From the NCBI GenBank assembly GCA_021234155.1, contig JAJEKV010000034.1, forward strand, positions 11,808,697-11,872,696: DNA of 64,000 bases, given 5' to 3'. The notes under the pieces are model-generated. The model was not told the DNA's origin, ran no database searches, and saw only the letters and a list, made by a program, of their open reading frames with translations. The position numbers and the translations under genes are program-made. Of the stretch, positions 1 through 11,461 are shown in pieces (position 1 is the stretch's first letter; each line of letters opens with the position of its first letter). Origin of the DNA: Isoetes taiwanensis (lineage: Eukaryota; Streptophyta; Lycopodiopsida; Isoetales; Isoetaceae).

Positions 1-1740
1 CTATTTTCAGCCATAATATCACTTGCCAATGTTTCCTTTGAGACACTTTCCTTTTTGTCAACAACCATTTGTGTGTTTCTTTGCAAGTTCAGCTTGTGTT
101 CCTTTGATTCCATGTGGCGTCGCGATGAAATTGTACATCATGTCATCTCCTCCTCTTCCATATTTCATTTGGCATTCAAGGCACCAAATGCTAAACACTC
201 CAACTCATTTGGCATCATAAGACATGAGATCAAACCGATCTTTCTTACCACTGAATTTGCATTTTCATCTTGTACTTTCTAAAGGTGTGAATCCACCTAC
301 ATGTATCAGCCCTAGTTGCAAATTTGGATTTTGCCTACCTTCAAACTTTACTCCCCAAACTCAAACTTGCCTTCTCTTGGAAAGATCTTGAGGTCGATCC
401 ATTGCCTCAATGGCAGCCACATTTTCTTCTTCTTCCAAAGTTCATTAAGCACTAGGCGTCTTCTCTTCAAAGGGCTGCACATCTTCTTCTCTTGGAATAA
501 AATCCCACGAACAAATACCTCCTCATTTGTAACTTTGTACCTTTCCTCTTGCCTTGTTGACAAAGGAAGTGGCCTTTCACCATCCTTAATACAACTTCGT
601 GTCCCTCAAATTATCAATCTCATCAAGTTAATAGCTTTTCTTACATGAGACATCTTGCATTTTGCTTGACTTTGACAAAACCAACCTCGTGTTTCTTTCG
701 GTCCGTCAATTGCACATACAATGATATTTGTTTTGAATGCCATTTTGCTACAAGTAACACAAAGAAAGAGTTAGGAACCGTTAGGAATTAATAACTTACT
801 TGAAAACTTGAAATACCAAAAATATAAGACATTTACCGGCATAAACTAAACCGATCTATGAAAAAATTGAGGGTTTTCATCTTGTACTCCTCAGGTGTGA
901 ATCCACCTACATGTATCAAAGCAAATTTGGTTTTTCATGAATCTTCGATACTCCCCCACAATAGAGATGACCACTTAGCAATTCACTCTCCATCAAATGA
1001 ACACTAGATTACTAAGTCATTAAGCACTGGAATAATTTAAAGGGCTAAACTTAGCTATTTGGCGATTTTTAGCACATTTTCAAGAAAAATTGGCTTCTTA
1101 AATAGAAAAAATTGGAAAAAAATAATAATTTTAACTTTGTTTTTTTCCTCTTGCCTTGTTGACCAACCTAGAGCTCTTTAGTCAAATGCTAGAAAAGAGA
1201 GTGAAAACTATATTGTTTAGCTAAACCATCAAACTTTTCCAGAATAAATTTTCTTACTAGTTTAGCTAATATCATTTGCAGTTTATAACAAATATATGAC
1301 TAGTAAGTTTCTAGCATTATGAATTAACTTGGGTCCCGTCAACTTTGCTAATTAGCATTATTTTAGAATGTTTTCATAAACAAAATGACTAAAATAAGTG
1401 GAAATAATTGAAAAAAAGTATAGTAATTTGACTTAATATTTTTAGTTGGCCACACCACCAAAAATTTTTGGTATGATGTTTGGGTTAAACTAGCTAAATC
1501 TATGAAAAAATATGAGAGGAAAATATATAGAGTTTAGCTAAACCACCCTGAAAGTCTTGGGATTAATGAATCGAAAAAGTTTAGCTAAAATTTTGGCTCC
1601 ATAAAATATCACGACAGTAATTTATTCCTAAGTGAGACAAGGTAGATCAAGAAGCTTTTAGTCGGTTTTGGTGAGGAAAGAATAAGTTATTTCATTACCA
1701 AAGTCTAGATACAAATACAATAAAAATTAACACACCATCC
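1..1740. other. AT-rich gene-free segment with a short duplication
   Basis: No coding region with recognisable domains was found. A segment around 255-330 (text running from 'tttcatcttgtac' through 'gtgaatccacctacatg') recurs in similar form around 870-935, so the segment contains a degenerate direct duplication about 615 bp apart. The stretch from about 1020 to 1620 is AT-rich and repeatedly uses the word 'tttagctaaacca', which looks like old repeat debris. Confidence 0.4.
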
Positions 1741-1743
1741 ACT

Positions 1744-2930
1744 TTGCCATCGAGATATCCTAACAATGGCAAACAAATCAAAAGAAGTTTGGATTCTAAC
1801 ACGGTAAATTTGTTCTTTAAGGTTATCTTGATCCGGGAGTTTTTGACAAAATATTTCTTTCTTGGCGAAATCCGGCTGACTTCAATTGTCCATTACGGTG
1901 GAGCCTCGGATCTTGAGCATTGGGTTGGAGTAGGCCCTAGCGTTGATCTACGGATCGGACCTTCCGCCCAACTCCCCTTCTGGACCGACCACCTCACGGA
2001 AATGGTGGTCGGCCAGTATGAAAGCGGCGGTCAGGTATCACGGGCGTCAAGGGTTCAAAAACCCCTACCGTCCGCTCTTGGGTCATACGGGGTTTCAATG
2101 GTGAAACCCCCGGGTTGACAAGCTCCTAGGCTTAATTGCACAAAAAGCAGGGCGGGGGACTTCATCGATTACTCCTACCAAAAATTTCCAAAGGGAAATA
2201 GCGGAAGGCGACACTCCTACTGTAGGGGAGGCGATGTCGGGATATACAAGCTTATCGGCCGATAAAGGCGGATGTATCAACAACGAGGAACCCATCATCC
2301 CGAAAGAGGAGTTCCGGCCGGATACAAAGTAGATTGTATAAGCGGGGAAGGGGTCAAGCTCTAGCCCGACCAGTCCGTTCGGGGAGTTGGCGTGAGGCAC
2401 ACGCCAACATCAACGGAGAGAATGCTACCACAATGTGGAGGGACCACGAAGACCTGCGTAGCAATAGACATCTATGGGGAAGCGACTAGCGAGAAGAGCC
2501 GCGAGGGTCCAACATGTCGGCGGGTAAAGGCAAAGTAACCCGATACTATCTTCCGGCTCTTAGCCAAAGGCGGATGATAGTATTCCACAAGGAGTTTAGC
2601 CCAAGAGGAGAAGAGCACATTGCGCTCCTCATAGCCCTCTACGGCTTTGGGCGACATGCCGGACTAGACTCTGGATCGGACCATGTCATCCTTTTCAAAA
2701 GATCGGTAGCTTTTCAACGCCTCGACTTAGCCCGGGGGAGCCACCTCGGGGATGCACATTTGTCGGTGAGTGGCGACAGCGGCACCCAAACTCCCGGCAC
2801 CCGGATGGCTAGAGCACTTGAAGGAGGATCAGCCGCCAAGGATCTTACGAGCGTCGGCAAAGGGCTACATCTCAAGAACATCAAGAACTTCTTCAAGAAC
2901 ATGAAGGGCCATCGATGATGGAAAAATTTG
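1744..2930. other. Unidentified GC-rich repeat debris upstream of the gypsy element
   Basis: Base composition changes abruptly here from AT-rich to GC-rich, as in the gypsy body downstream. Short open frames occur on both strands but none shows a domain I recognise. This is where a 5' LTR or leader of the element at 3223-8430 would lie. By eye I could not match it to the candidate 3' LTR after 9355, and no clear initiator-Met primer-binding site was found. It may be another element or a diverged leader. Confidence 0.3.
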
Positions 2931-3222
2931 CTTTGTCCTCAATTAAATTGTATTGAATAATCTCTCTTTTAGATATTATCATGTATTTCATGAAATGTAT
3001 TTCTATATACTAATTAATGTCTTACCATGATCTTGACTTGTAAGTGGAATTTTCACATAATTTCTTTTGTACCTAACAACAATTCAATTGTAAGCAAGAA
3101 TGATTAGTGTGTAACTTAAATAACAAGCATTGATGATTAATCCTTGCGACAAGGAACCGCAGACTCGGGTTCTCAAGGCCAAGGCCGACATCACCGATGG
3201 GTACCTAGAAACCTATTAGGAC

Positions 3223-4420
3223 GTGATCAAGATGACAACAACGAGGAAATGGCCAGGGGAAGCAATCAATGCAAGGCTTCGTCGGATGAGGACTTCGGAT
3301 GCATCAGCTGATCCAGCAGGCCACCCCATGATGAATGCCCAAGAATATGCACATGCACCACCACCTCCCCCCAGCTACCTCGGCAAGGCATCGAGGAAGG
3401 GCCCGCGGCCCGGAGAAGCGGGGACAATCGAGGGAAATGTCGAGAGGCGGGGAAGAGGAAAAGGAGAAACAAAAAGGAGTCCAACACCACCTAGCTCCGT
3501 TCATCGGACACCCTTGAGCGGCCAAAACAGTTCTAGCTCGAAAGTGAGTCTGATACTTCACGGTGAAAGCGAGGGCAAGAAAGGCGGATGACTATCAAAA
3601 AAAGTTAGCGATGCTATGAGCAATGTGTGGAAGACTAGGAAGTTGGGTCAGTTCTCGGAGAAGGGCAGGTCGGGTATGGAAGCCCGAGAAGCACGGCTTG
3701 ATGAAATGGAGGAGTTTGGCAACTCTTATGGCATGAAGGACAAGGATATAGGGAAGGTTGCTACTGACAAACTTGATAGGAGCAGCTAGAATCTGGTGGA
3801 AAGGCTACGCAAAGTCAATAAGCTCAAAAGGAACGATTCTGCAGATTCAAGACCTTGACAAGGCCTTTCGCTGGGACATTATGTGCCTAGGTCACATACT
3901 AGCGAGGCAGATCAGCAATTCTACAGATTGAACCAGGTACCTTGTCGGTAGCAAAGTATCTGAGAGGAATTCATGCGACTCGGGCTCCATGTTCCCGGAG
4001 TTTGGAAAGGCAAGCGGTTGAAACTTACATTGAGGATTGAACGGCAATATCAAAAAGGCTAGTCAGAGCAATCAACCCAAAATCGATGGCGGAAGCCGAG
4101 GATAAAGCCATAAGTTTGGAAGAAGCTCCACCAACGCCGAGAGGCGGTCGGCCTTCAAAGGAAAGTCAGCGAGGGGGCAGTACCAAAGGCGTGCAGGTAA
4201 GCAACCAGCAACTTCGCCATCGGGGAGGCCAGCGGCAAGGAAGAGCTCGAGTAAGAACTTTGGGGACCGTAAGCCGCATAATGCATCGGGGGCGGCGTGC
4301 TAAAAGCGTATTCTAGACAGCGGACGAAAGAAAGAAGAGCGAGGAATGTATTGAGAAGAAGCTATGTTTCAGTGCTTCCGGCCGGGGCCTGAACACATGA
4401 TTGCCCATTAGATCATCACG
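3223..4420 (+). pseudogene. gag-like region of the gypsy element (decayed)
   Basis: Lysine/arginine- and proline-rich open stretches (for example 3223-3591 and 4086-4316) precede the protease. At about 4360-4410 the sequence reads approximately C-F-x-C followed by a Gly and His spaced like a CCHC zinc knuckle, but stops interrupt it. The assignment as gag rests mainly on position directly upstream of the protease and on the basic composition. I did not recognise a capsid-type Retrotrans_gag core with certainty. Confidence 0.45.
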
Positions 4421-5129
4421 AGGCGGCTTTGGCGGAACAGGGATTGGGATTCCGCAGACAAAAAGCGGATGAAGGCGGCGACCAGCATGAGGCCCGGGGA
4501 CTTCATAGATGGTGAGTGCCATATCACGTGCAAATATTGAGTCGGGTGATATTGAAAATCGGTCGGCAGATCATTGCGGCTGATGGAATCATAGATAACA
4601 ACCCATATGTAGTCCTCATAGACACGGTAGCTCTCACAACCCAAGCCTCTCTAGGCTGGCTGCCCTAATGAAGAACAAGGTATTGAAGTCTAAGCCAAGG
4701 CCGTTGCTGTATGGCAAGCGGCACCATTGACACACTAAGGGGAGGAGAATCATATTAGACATAGACCTTAGTGGAAGTAAGTGGCCGATGGGGGCAGAAG
4801 TCATGGAGATTGGAAGGTATGACCTTATAGTAGGAATGGAGTTCTTAAAAAAGCGGTAGCCATGATCATTGCGACCGCCAATGATGAAGTTGCCATGGCT
4901 TTGGCACCGGGCGGCACCAAATTCATAGTGAAAGGTAAGAAGGCGACTTCTTCTATGCGGTGTATTTCTCTGAAGCGGCTAAGGAAAAGTATAGAAAGAA
5001 ATAAGGTGGATTATATTTTTGAGGTTAGAGGCAATTGAGCCCAATAAAGCGGGATGGAAGCGACAAAAAGGGGAATCGGTTGCCTAAGCCCGTAGCAAGG
5101 CTCATCTCGAATTTAAGGATGTATTCGGG

Positions 5130-5763
5130 ATGAAATCCGGCGGCTACCCACCTTATAGGGGTGTAGAATGTGAGATCACATTAGCTCCGGATGCAAAGCC
5201 TACGATGAAGCCCCGTCTGGGATGAGCACCCGGAGTTGATGGAGCTCAAGAAGCGGCTCGAGGGAATTGCTTGGTGGGTTTTATTAGAGCAAGTGTGTCT
5301 CCTTTTGGAGCACCTATACTCTTAAGTAAAAGAAGAAAGATGGCAGACCTAAGAATGTGTATAGACTATAGCCAGACTCAACAAGCGAGGCGATTAAGAA
5401 TAAGTATGCATTGCCAAAGCGGCGGATGATTTAATGGACCAGCTCCAAGGAGCAAAGGTATTCTCAAAAATTGATTTGAGGTCGAGGGGTACCATCAAAT
5501 AAGAATAAAAAGAAGAGGATATCCATAAGACCGCCCTTTAGAACGCCGTATGGTCACTTTGAGTTTACAGTAATGCCCTTTGGGTTGTCGAATGCTCCAG
5601 CAACTTTTATGCGCCTCATGAATGATGTCTTCAGGGATTTCCTAGATGAGTTTGTCATTGTCTTCTTCGACGACATTCTAGTCTAAAGTCCATTGAAGAT
5701 CATGGTCAGCATTTGAGAAGGGTGTTGGAAAAGTTGAGGCGGCATCGCTTCTATGGAAAGCTC
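5130..5763 (+). pseudogene. Reverse transcriptase, N-terminal and palm part, gypsy element
   Basis: The frames read successively 'SVSPFGAPILL' (about 5287), 'FSKIDLRS', '[19 protein letters not shown]' and 'VIVFFDDIL' near 5655-5685. The last is the [YF]-x-D-D catalytic box with both palm aspartates kept (F-F-D-D). Frame changes and stops occur throughout, so no functional enzyme is made. The reading stops at 'HRFYGKL' (about 5745-5763), where a foldback element is inserted. The RT sequence resumes at 6302 with 'KCHFA' and 'KVEYLGHVIS'. These motifs are diagnostic of Ty3/gypsy RT. Confidence 0.88.
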
Positions 5764-6301
5764 ATTAGGGATTTTTTGAGATCATAAAAGGGCCTTCTAA
5801 GAACTGCTGACTAAGCTATATGAACTACCAATCGAGAAAGCGAGCGGTAATCCGGTCGGCCAAAAGCGATTATAACTAACTCACTGGATCACATTTTCTA
5901 GCATAAGTGTTGATAGAAAAGTCCAAATGAGCTCTTGTTTGGTGCAATAGATAGATCTCATTGAGATCTTTCCAACCTTGAGTGGTTTGCATATCTTTTA
6001 GCCTCGTAGGATAGTAAAAATTGGTAAAAACCATATTTTTTGGTGTTTTGACAATCATAAGTGGTTAAAATGTGTGCAAAGCACCTAAGGTTGGAAAGAT
6101 CTCAATGAATCTATCTATTACACTAAGCAAACTCATTTGAACTTTCTATCAATAGTATGCTAGAAAATAATCGATCGATGAATATAACGATTTTTGGCCC
6201 CGGGGCCCGTCGAACTCGATTTCTGATTGGTAATTCATTATCTTCATTTGGCTTAGTTGGCATGTTTTGAAGGCCCTTTTTTTAATCTCAAAAACCCTAA
6301 T
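5764..6301. mobile_element. Foldback/MITE-like element (538 bp) nested in the RT gene
   Basis: Almost the whole interval is one imperfect palindrome. The left end ATTAGGGATTTTTTGAGAT pairs with the right end ATCTCAAAAACCCTAAT. Inside, the block at 5890-5990 ('ttttctagcataagtgttgatag', 'agatctttccaacc') reappears inverted at 6075-6175. The 4-bp sequence GCTC flanks both sides (5760-5763 and 6302-6305) and looks like a target-site duplication. Removing one GCTC and the element joins 'Y-G-K-L' to 'K-C-H-F-A' in frame in the host RT. No coding capacity is visible. The superfamily is uncertain. Confidence 0.85.
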
Positions 6302-6900
6302 GCTCAAATGCCACTTTGCTACCCAAAGGTGGAGTACTTGGGCCATGTCATATCGGTGGAAGGAATCTCCACCCGGATCAAGCGATAGTGGATTGGCCAG
6401 GCTCAAAGAATGTGGCGGAGGTAGAAGCTTCCTAGGTGCAGGCGGTTATTCACAAGAAAGTTAAGTGAAGGACTTTGCTAAGTGGAAGTCCCCTTTGCCG
6501 GACCTCACTAAAGAGTGCTAAGGTGAAAGATTGGAGAACACATTGGTTAGAAAATGTTCAAACTTAGTTTGAAAAGCTTAAGGAAGCCTTAACAACAGCA
6601 CCGGTGCTGGATTACGCGGACCGGACAAGGACAAGATAGTAGCAACAGATGCAAGTAAGATAGCGGCGGTGGAGTCCTTATGCAAGAAGGAAGGGTAGTG
6701 GCCTATGATTCCAAGAAGTTGAGCGACACCGTCAAGCGCTATCAACCCATGATCGGGGAACTTCTAGCTATTGTAAGAGCTCTTAATTATTTGGAGGCAT
6801 TATTTGCTTGGGAGGAAATTTCCAGTTAGATCTTGATCACGAGCCTCCAATACATCTTCACCCAACAGCTCCTCAATCTAAGGCAAAGGAGGTGGATGGA
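6302..6900 (+). pseudogene. RT C-terminus and RNase H of the gypsy element (decayed)
   Basis: After the foldback insertion the host reads 'KVEYLGHVISVEGIS' (about 6325-6375), the usual gypsy RT thumb motif. From about 6600 it reads 'APVLDYADP', then 'IVATDASK', 'GVLMQEGRVVAYDSKKLS', 'YQPMIGELLAIVRAL' and 'SDHEPP'. This is the standard gypsy RNase H series, with acidic residues in 'ATDAS', 'GELLAI' and 'SDHE' at the expected places. Several single-base shifts separate these blocks. No intact ORF remains. Confidence 0.82.
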
Positions 6901-7119
6901 ATTCCTAGAAAGAGTATGATTTGAGATTGCTTATAAGCCCGGGTAAGTTGAATGTGGTTCTTGATGCTCTTTCTAGAAGACCCCTTGAAGCGAGAATACA
7001 TTGTAATGCTATATCAACTCTTTTCAGTGGGTATGGCAAGAAAATTGAGGAGACATTACCATCTGATGGTGATTTCAAGGAGGTATGGGAAAGCCTCTTT
7101 AAGGAGGCTAGAGCAGGAT

Positions 7120-8430
7120 AAGGAGCGAAAGCCTTCAAGTATTATAAGAAGGAAGGCAACTTGTTGTATCATAAGGATAAGTTGTGTGTGCGAATAAAAT
7201 CGGGGTATAAGGAAGTTAATTCTTCATGACACACACAACAGCCCAATAACTTGAGGGCATCACGGGTTTTATGAAGACCTACTTCAAGATTCGAGTAGCT
7301 ACTTACGGCGGGAATGAAGAAGCGGAATAGCAAGATATATCCGGAGTGCCAATTGTGCCCGACAAACCAAAGCGGGACAACCCAGTTCAGTGCCTTAGAG
7401 CCTTTGGGGGTGCCAAATGCTAAGTGGGAGGTCATAAGCATGGATTTTATAACAGGACTTCCCAAAACTCTTGAGGCAAGGATGCCTTGATGGTAAAGTA
7501 GTAGACAAACTATCTAAGATGGCACATTTTGTGCCTTGTGAGACTTCTGGACCACGACATTAGATACCGCCAAGTTATTTGTAAAGGAGATTTTTTAGGC
7601 TCCATGGCATGCCTCGGGAGATAATATCGATAGAGATTCTAAGTTTATGAGTTCTTTTTGGCGGGACCTCTTTAGCACCATCGAGGCCGAAGCTCTCCAT
7701 GAGCCGCGGCATATCATCCCCAAGCAGATGGTCAGGCGGAGGGCCGAATCAAATCATTGAAGATATGCTTAGAAGCTTTGTGTGGAATAAGCGGTCCAAG
7801 TGGGATGAGTACATCCACTTGGTGGAATCGCCTACAATAGTGCCAGCGGGGAGTCATCTCGGATGTCTCCTTTCATGGTAAATTACGGGTACCCGTGCTT
7901 AACCCGGGATACTTGGCACAATCACGTATTAAGGTTGAAGTCTCGGCCGGATGCTAGGAGATATCACGGCCGGTGGTGGAAAAGTAAGGGGTTACCTCCT
8001 AGCGGCAAGAAGTCGGCGAAGAGTGTAGCCAGGCGAGCCTGGGGCCGTAAGGGAGTTCAAGGTAGGCGATGGCGTGTGGTTGAAGATCAAGGTCAAGCAA
8101 GCTAAGCCGGTTGGGAGTTGCAAGAAGCTTGCCCCTAGGTGGGCTGGTCCGTTCAAGATCGTGGAGAGGTGGGCTCCCAAGCCTACAAGTTGGATCTTAG
8201 GCCCATCTCAAAGTTCACAAGGTCTTCCGTAAGTTTATTGAAAAGGCACAATCCTAACCACGATGAGGTTTTGGATACTCCAACCTTGTTGGAAATGGTG
8301 AGGAGCAAGTTGAAATTTGTGCACGAGTTACTTCTTGATAAGTCATTCAAGAAGACTAGGAGGTCTCGGTTCCTCGGTGTTTGGTCAAGTGGAAGCACTT
8401 GCAGAAGTGAAAGGCGACATGGGTATTGAG
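7120..8430 (+). pseudogene. Integrase and C-terminal tail of the gypsy element (decayed)
   Basis: The text 'YYKKEGNLLYHKDKLCV' (about 7136-7190) and 'ILHDTHN' correspond to the integrase H2C2 zinc-finger region. The following 'CQLCPTNQ' (about 7350) keeps the C-x2-C half. 'EVISMDFITGLPKT' (about 7430-7470) is the first catalytic-core aspartate block. Further on, 'DKLSKMAHFVPC' and 'DSKFMSSFWRDLF' match later core segments. From about 8130 the C-terminal 'KLDLRPISK', 'PTLLEMVRSKLKFVHELLLDKSFKKTRRSRFL' region (quoted in parts) resembles a domain leading into a chromodomain-like tail, but this last assignment is tentative. Frameshifts are frequent. Confidence 0.75.
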
Positions 8431-8605
8431 CGGAGTTTGGAGAAGCAATACCCGAGTTTATGAAGGAGTTTGATGGTAGGAGTCTCGGCTTGGTGGACCC
8501 GACTTGCCGGGGAGGTTAGCTTAGTATGTTTCTTAGTTAGCCTCTAGCTCACGGCGGATGTATTCTAGCTAGTGGAATACATAGGCGGAATCTTGGAACA
8601 TGTGG

Positions 8606-9010
8606 GCGATGATGAGATAAGCCTTTAAAGTTCTCTAGGCCAACATGCACCAAAGAAGGCTTATGACCAATAGGGTCATGCGAGAGAAAGGAAAGGCATG
8701 GTCTTGGCGATGATGGGACATCGGTCGGATGCTCCCTATGCCCGCGATCTTGAGGCTCTTCACACGGCCATAGGGGGTCATGGTGAAGGTCAAAGTGATC
8801 ATGTCGCGATGATGGGATGGTGAGGCGTTCCTAGCTTAAAACCCTTGGGGCATGATGCACTAGGGGTATTTTCGACGCGGGTAGCAGAGTACAAGGTAAC
8901 ACTTGATCATGGCGATGATGGGATCATCTTAAATGGTCCTTAAGCTCAAATCCGAAAGGGCCATGATCGAGTGCAAGGTATTGGTAAGGGGGTGGTCCCC
9001 TAAAACCACA
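8606..9010. repeat. Tandem repeat, four copies of a ~100-bp unit
   Basis: The word GCGATGATG followed by GGA recurs at 8606, 8707, 8807 and 8912, giving periods of 101, 100 and 105 bp. The surrounding text is related between copies ('gatcatggcgatgatgggatcat', 'catggtcttggcgatgatggg'). The array lies between the integrase C-terminus and the polypurine tract, where plant gypsy elements often carry a variable 3' non-coding region. No coding frame of interest runs through it. Confidence 0.65.
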
Positions 9011-9344
9011 AACTTACTAATTAAACTAACGTAATGTGCTCTCTGTGCGAGGCAAGTGAGAAAGCGGCGTCGGGCATTCACGAGAAAGGCGAGGGGAGCC
9101 ATAATTTAGATTATGAACCCTAATAACTCTTATAGTAATGTTTTGAATTATTATAAGAAGGAACCTTGTTAAGGCTATATAATTTTGTATAAGTACAAGT
9201 ATAGCCTAAATTTTTGATATTTAACTCTTTAATAGGAAGCTGATCGTTTAAATTAAATTTAAGTGTATGTTACGATGTTGTTTTTTGCGGGGATAGAGTA
9301 GGCTCGTCACCTTAAGCGCAATCTTTGAGGGACATCATTGTCCT

Positions 9345-9354
9345 AAGGGGAGAA
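9345..9354 (+). other. Polypurine tract of the gypsy element
   Basis: AAGGGGAGAA stands immediately before TGTGGCG. A purine run followed by TG is the usual junction between the internal region of a plus-strand gypsy element and its 3' LTR. The position downstream of integrase supports this. Confidence 0.6.
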
Positions 9355-11045
9355 TGTGGCGTTCGAGGGAATATCGCTATAAATCACGTATATTTACGGA
9401 CCCGTCACCATACAAGTCTACTTATGTAGCCTGTTATGCCTTAGAAAGTGGCAAGGGGTGCACATCTAAGTTAATTGTTTAACTTAGATAACCTTAGGAT
9501 AAAGGCCCATTTCCACATGGCCTTATCCTATTGGGGCAACCGCCCACCACGGCCTCACCCCTAGTGGTGCCCGTGGCATCCCATGGGGACCCAACCTATA
9601 TTAACATAAACCCTAACCCTAGGCCTCTTTTCCAACCCCTAGCACCCGGAGACTCATCTACGTGCGAGACCCCGTTTGAGCATCGTTAAGTCATAAAACT
9701 AGCTTTGGCGGCGGCCCACGGAAGGTGTGCATGATGGATTGAGGGAGCAAGCTTTTAGGACCCGTCAAGGAGCATGGAGGCGCCGAGGGATGGGAGGAAG
9801 CGGAGGAGGAGGTAGGTTGAGTAGAGTTAGGTGTTAGTTCATCACGGAAGTTAGCACTCCGGATGGGCTGGTATTTAAATGTCTTGAGTAGAGCCATCCT
9901 AGAGCCTTTGATGAACATCACGGAACCCTAATCAAGGAACCCTAACTATTAGTTAGATATGTATGTTTAGGTTAAGATGTTCATACGATGTTGATCATGA
10001 TGTGATGTTGGTTGATCATGTTGCTCCTCTTGTATTGGGAAGGGGGTAGAGACCTAGGGCCATATGTAGTATGCTCCTAGTGTAGATCCCTTAGTTCCTA
10101 TTAGTTGCGACTTTGTGCATAAAACCCACTTAGGGCTATAGAAGCTATGATGTGACTCGGCACTACACAGCGGGGCTAGAGGCAAGATGGAGGGAGGATC
10201 CTGTGCAGAGGGGGGCTCTGGGGGATCCCATAGTGGGCTGGGCTTATGGTGGGTCACCCAGTGGGCGAGCATGGGTCCGGCATCTCACAGGCGATGGTGT
10301 CGCCACTGCCTCTCAAGAGTTGCAAGTGTCGGCTTGGCTCTTGTTTTGGGGGTTTGATCAGTGCGCAGATGGGTGTGTGCGCCCGCGATTCTCTAGCCGC
10401 CCGTGGAGCCTCTAGACCCGGGGAAGGGAGATGCAACCCTTCCTACCTCGGCCGGACCAGGGAGATGCAACACGGAGTAGTCCCGATGTGATGCCATGGG
10501 ATTGCATATCCGGAAGGTTAGAGTCATGCGAGCCTGATCTAGCCCATCGCAAAGTATGCAGGGAGGGGCGGATGGAGTGGTCAACCCTAGCCATTGTCTT
10601 ATGCCAGCCCCACCATTGTTATGACTCGGTCATTTCTATCTTGAGGCCTTATCGGTCGATCGACTTCCTATATGTCAGACCCGCGGGTAGGAGCTCTCAT
10701 GTTTTATGGCATATGATTATGTTCTTTGCACCTATGGATATGTGGATGAGCTACCCTTGAGGTGGTATGTTGTATTGCTAGTTGCTAGTTCTGGCGATGT
10801 TTATGCTTCATTTGTGATAGGAGCCCATAGGGGAAGGAGACGCATAAGACACCTTCGTGTCCCCTTCCCTTTCTGATCATCTCGGAGTGCGGGATAGGCG
10901 GAGGCCCGTCTGCGGTTCGCGGGGCCGGATGGGGGATTTCTGCCCGAGTATCTGGGCGGGGTGCCGTATGTTTAGCGAGGGGGCGTCCGCGGAGCTTCGG
11001 GATGGAAATTTCAAGGTAAGAGAAGTTGTTCAACACGGGGATCTT
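9355..11045 (+). repeat. Probable 3' LTR of the gypsy element (right end uncertain)
   Basis: The start TG at 9355 follows the polypurine tract. A TATA-like string (tatatta near 9597) lies about 240 bp in, as expected for U3. Composition stays GC-rich up to about 11040 and then becomes AT-rich, which suggests the right boundary, but a terminal CA and target duplication could not be fixed. No matching 5' LTR was found within the window by eye, so this is a candidate only. Open frames here have no recognisable domains. Confidence 0.45.
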
Positions 11046-11461
11046 AGCATCTAATAACCATCATTCATTTAAATTGGTTTTATGCACATTTCCAAAAAGC
11101 CGCCACTTTTGCATACCCTTTTTTCAATATAGTGTTGTGTTGTGTGACATCTTTGTTTTGCATTGTTGCAAATTTTTGCATTATAGTAGTGGGTGGTTTA
11201 ACATTTTCTTGTTTTAGTGAGAAAAGAATGTGGTGTTTGATTATCATTTGTAGATAACAACATATCAATATACCACGAGAACACTTTTTACATTGTATTC
11301 ACTTGATATGAAGATTACATCATGGAGGGACTAGTCCTTTCTTTGTCAAATAACTCTCAAGATAGGGATCCATCTCCTTAGTCCGATCTAGTTACGGATG
11401 GTTTTGACAACATCGTCTTGTTTACCAGCAACCAAGCCACTCATGATGGACATGAATAGTA
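11046..11461. other. AT-rich gap between the gypsy LTR and the minus-strand gene
   Basis: No domain or repeat was recognised. It lies directly downstream of the stop codon of the minus-strand NIF-domain frame and would contain its 3' untranslated region if the gene were transcribed. Confidence 0.3.

Larger units (their letters stand above)
3223..8430 (+). mobile_element. Degenerate Ty3/gypsy LTR retrotransposon, gag-pol body
   Basis: Remains of a plus-strand gag-pol polyprotein broken by many stops and frameshifts. The order is gag-like (3223-4420), retropepsin tail (about 4760-4860, 'YDLIVGMEFL'), reverse transcriptase (about 5130-5763, resuming at 6302), RNase H (about 6590-6870), integrase (about 7120-7900) and a C-terminal region that may include a chromodomain-like tail (about 8160-8430). 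The order protease-RT-RNase H-integrase is that of Ty3/gypsy rather than Ty1/copia. The element cannot be autonomous. A 538-bp foldback element is nested in the reverse transcriptase, so this copy is older than that insertion. Where each domain starts and ends is approximate because the reading frame changes often. Confidence 0.85.

Noticed and set aside
1744-2930. 5' LTR of the gypsy element
   Set aside because: Right position and composition, but by eye no shared text with the candidate 3' LTR and no primer-binding site.
9608-9620. AAACCCTAACCCT, resembling plant telomere repeats
   Set aside because: Fewer than two full units, inside a candidate LTR. Such strings are common by chance and give no support for an interstitial telomere.
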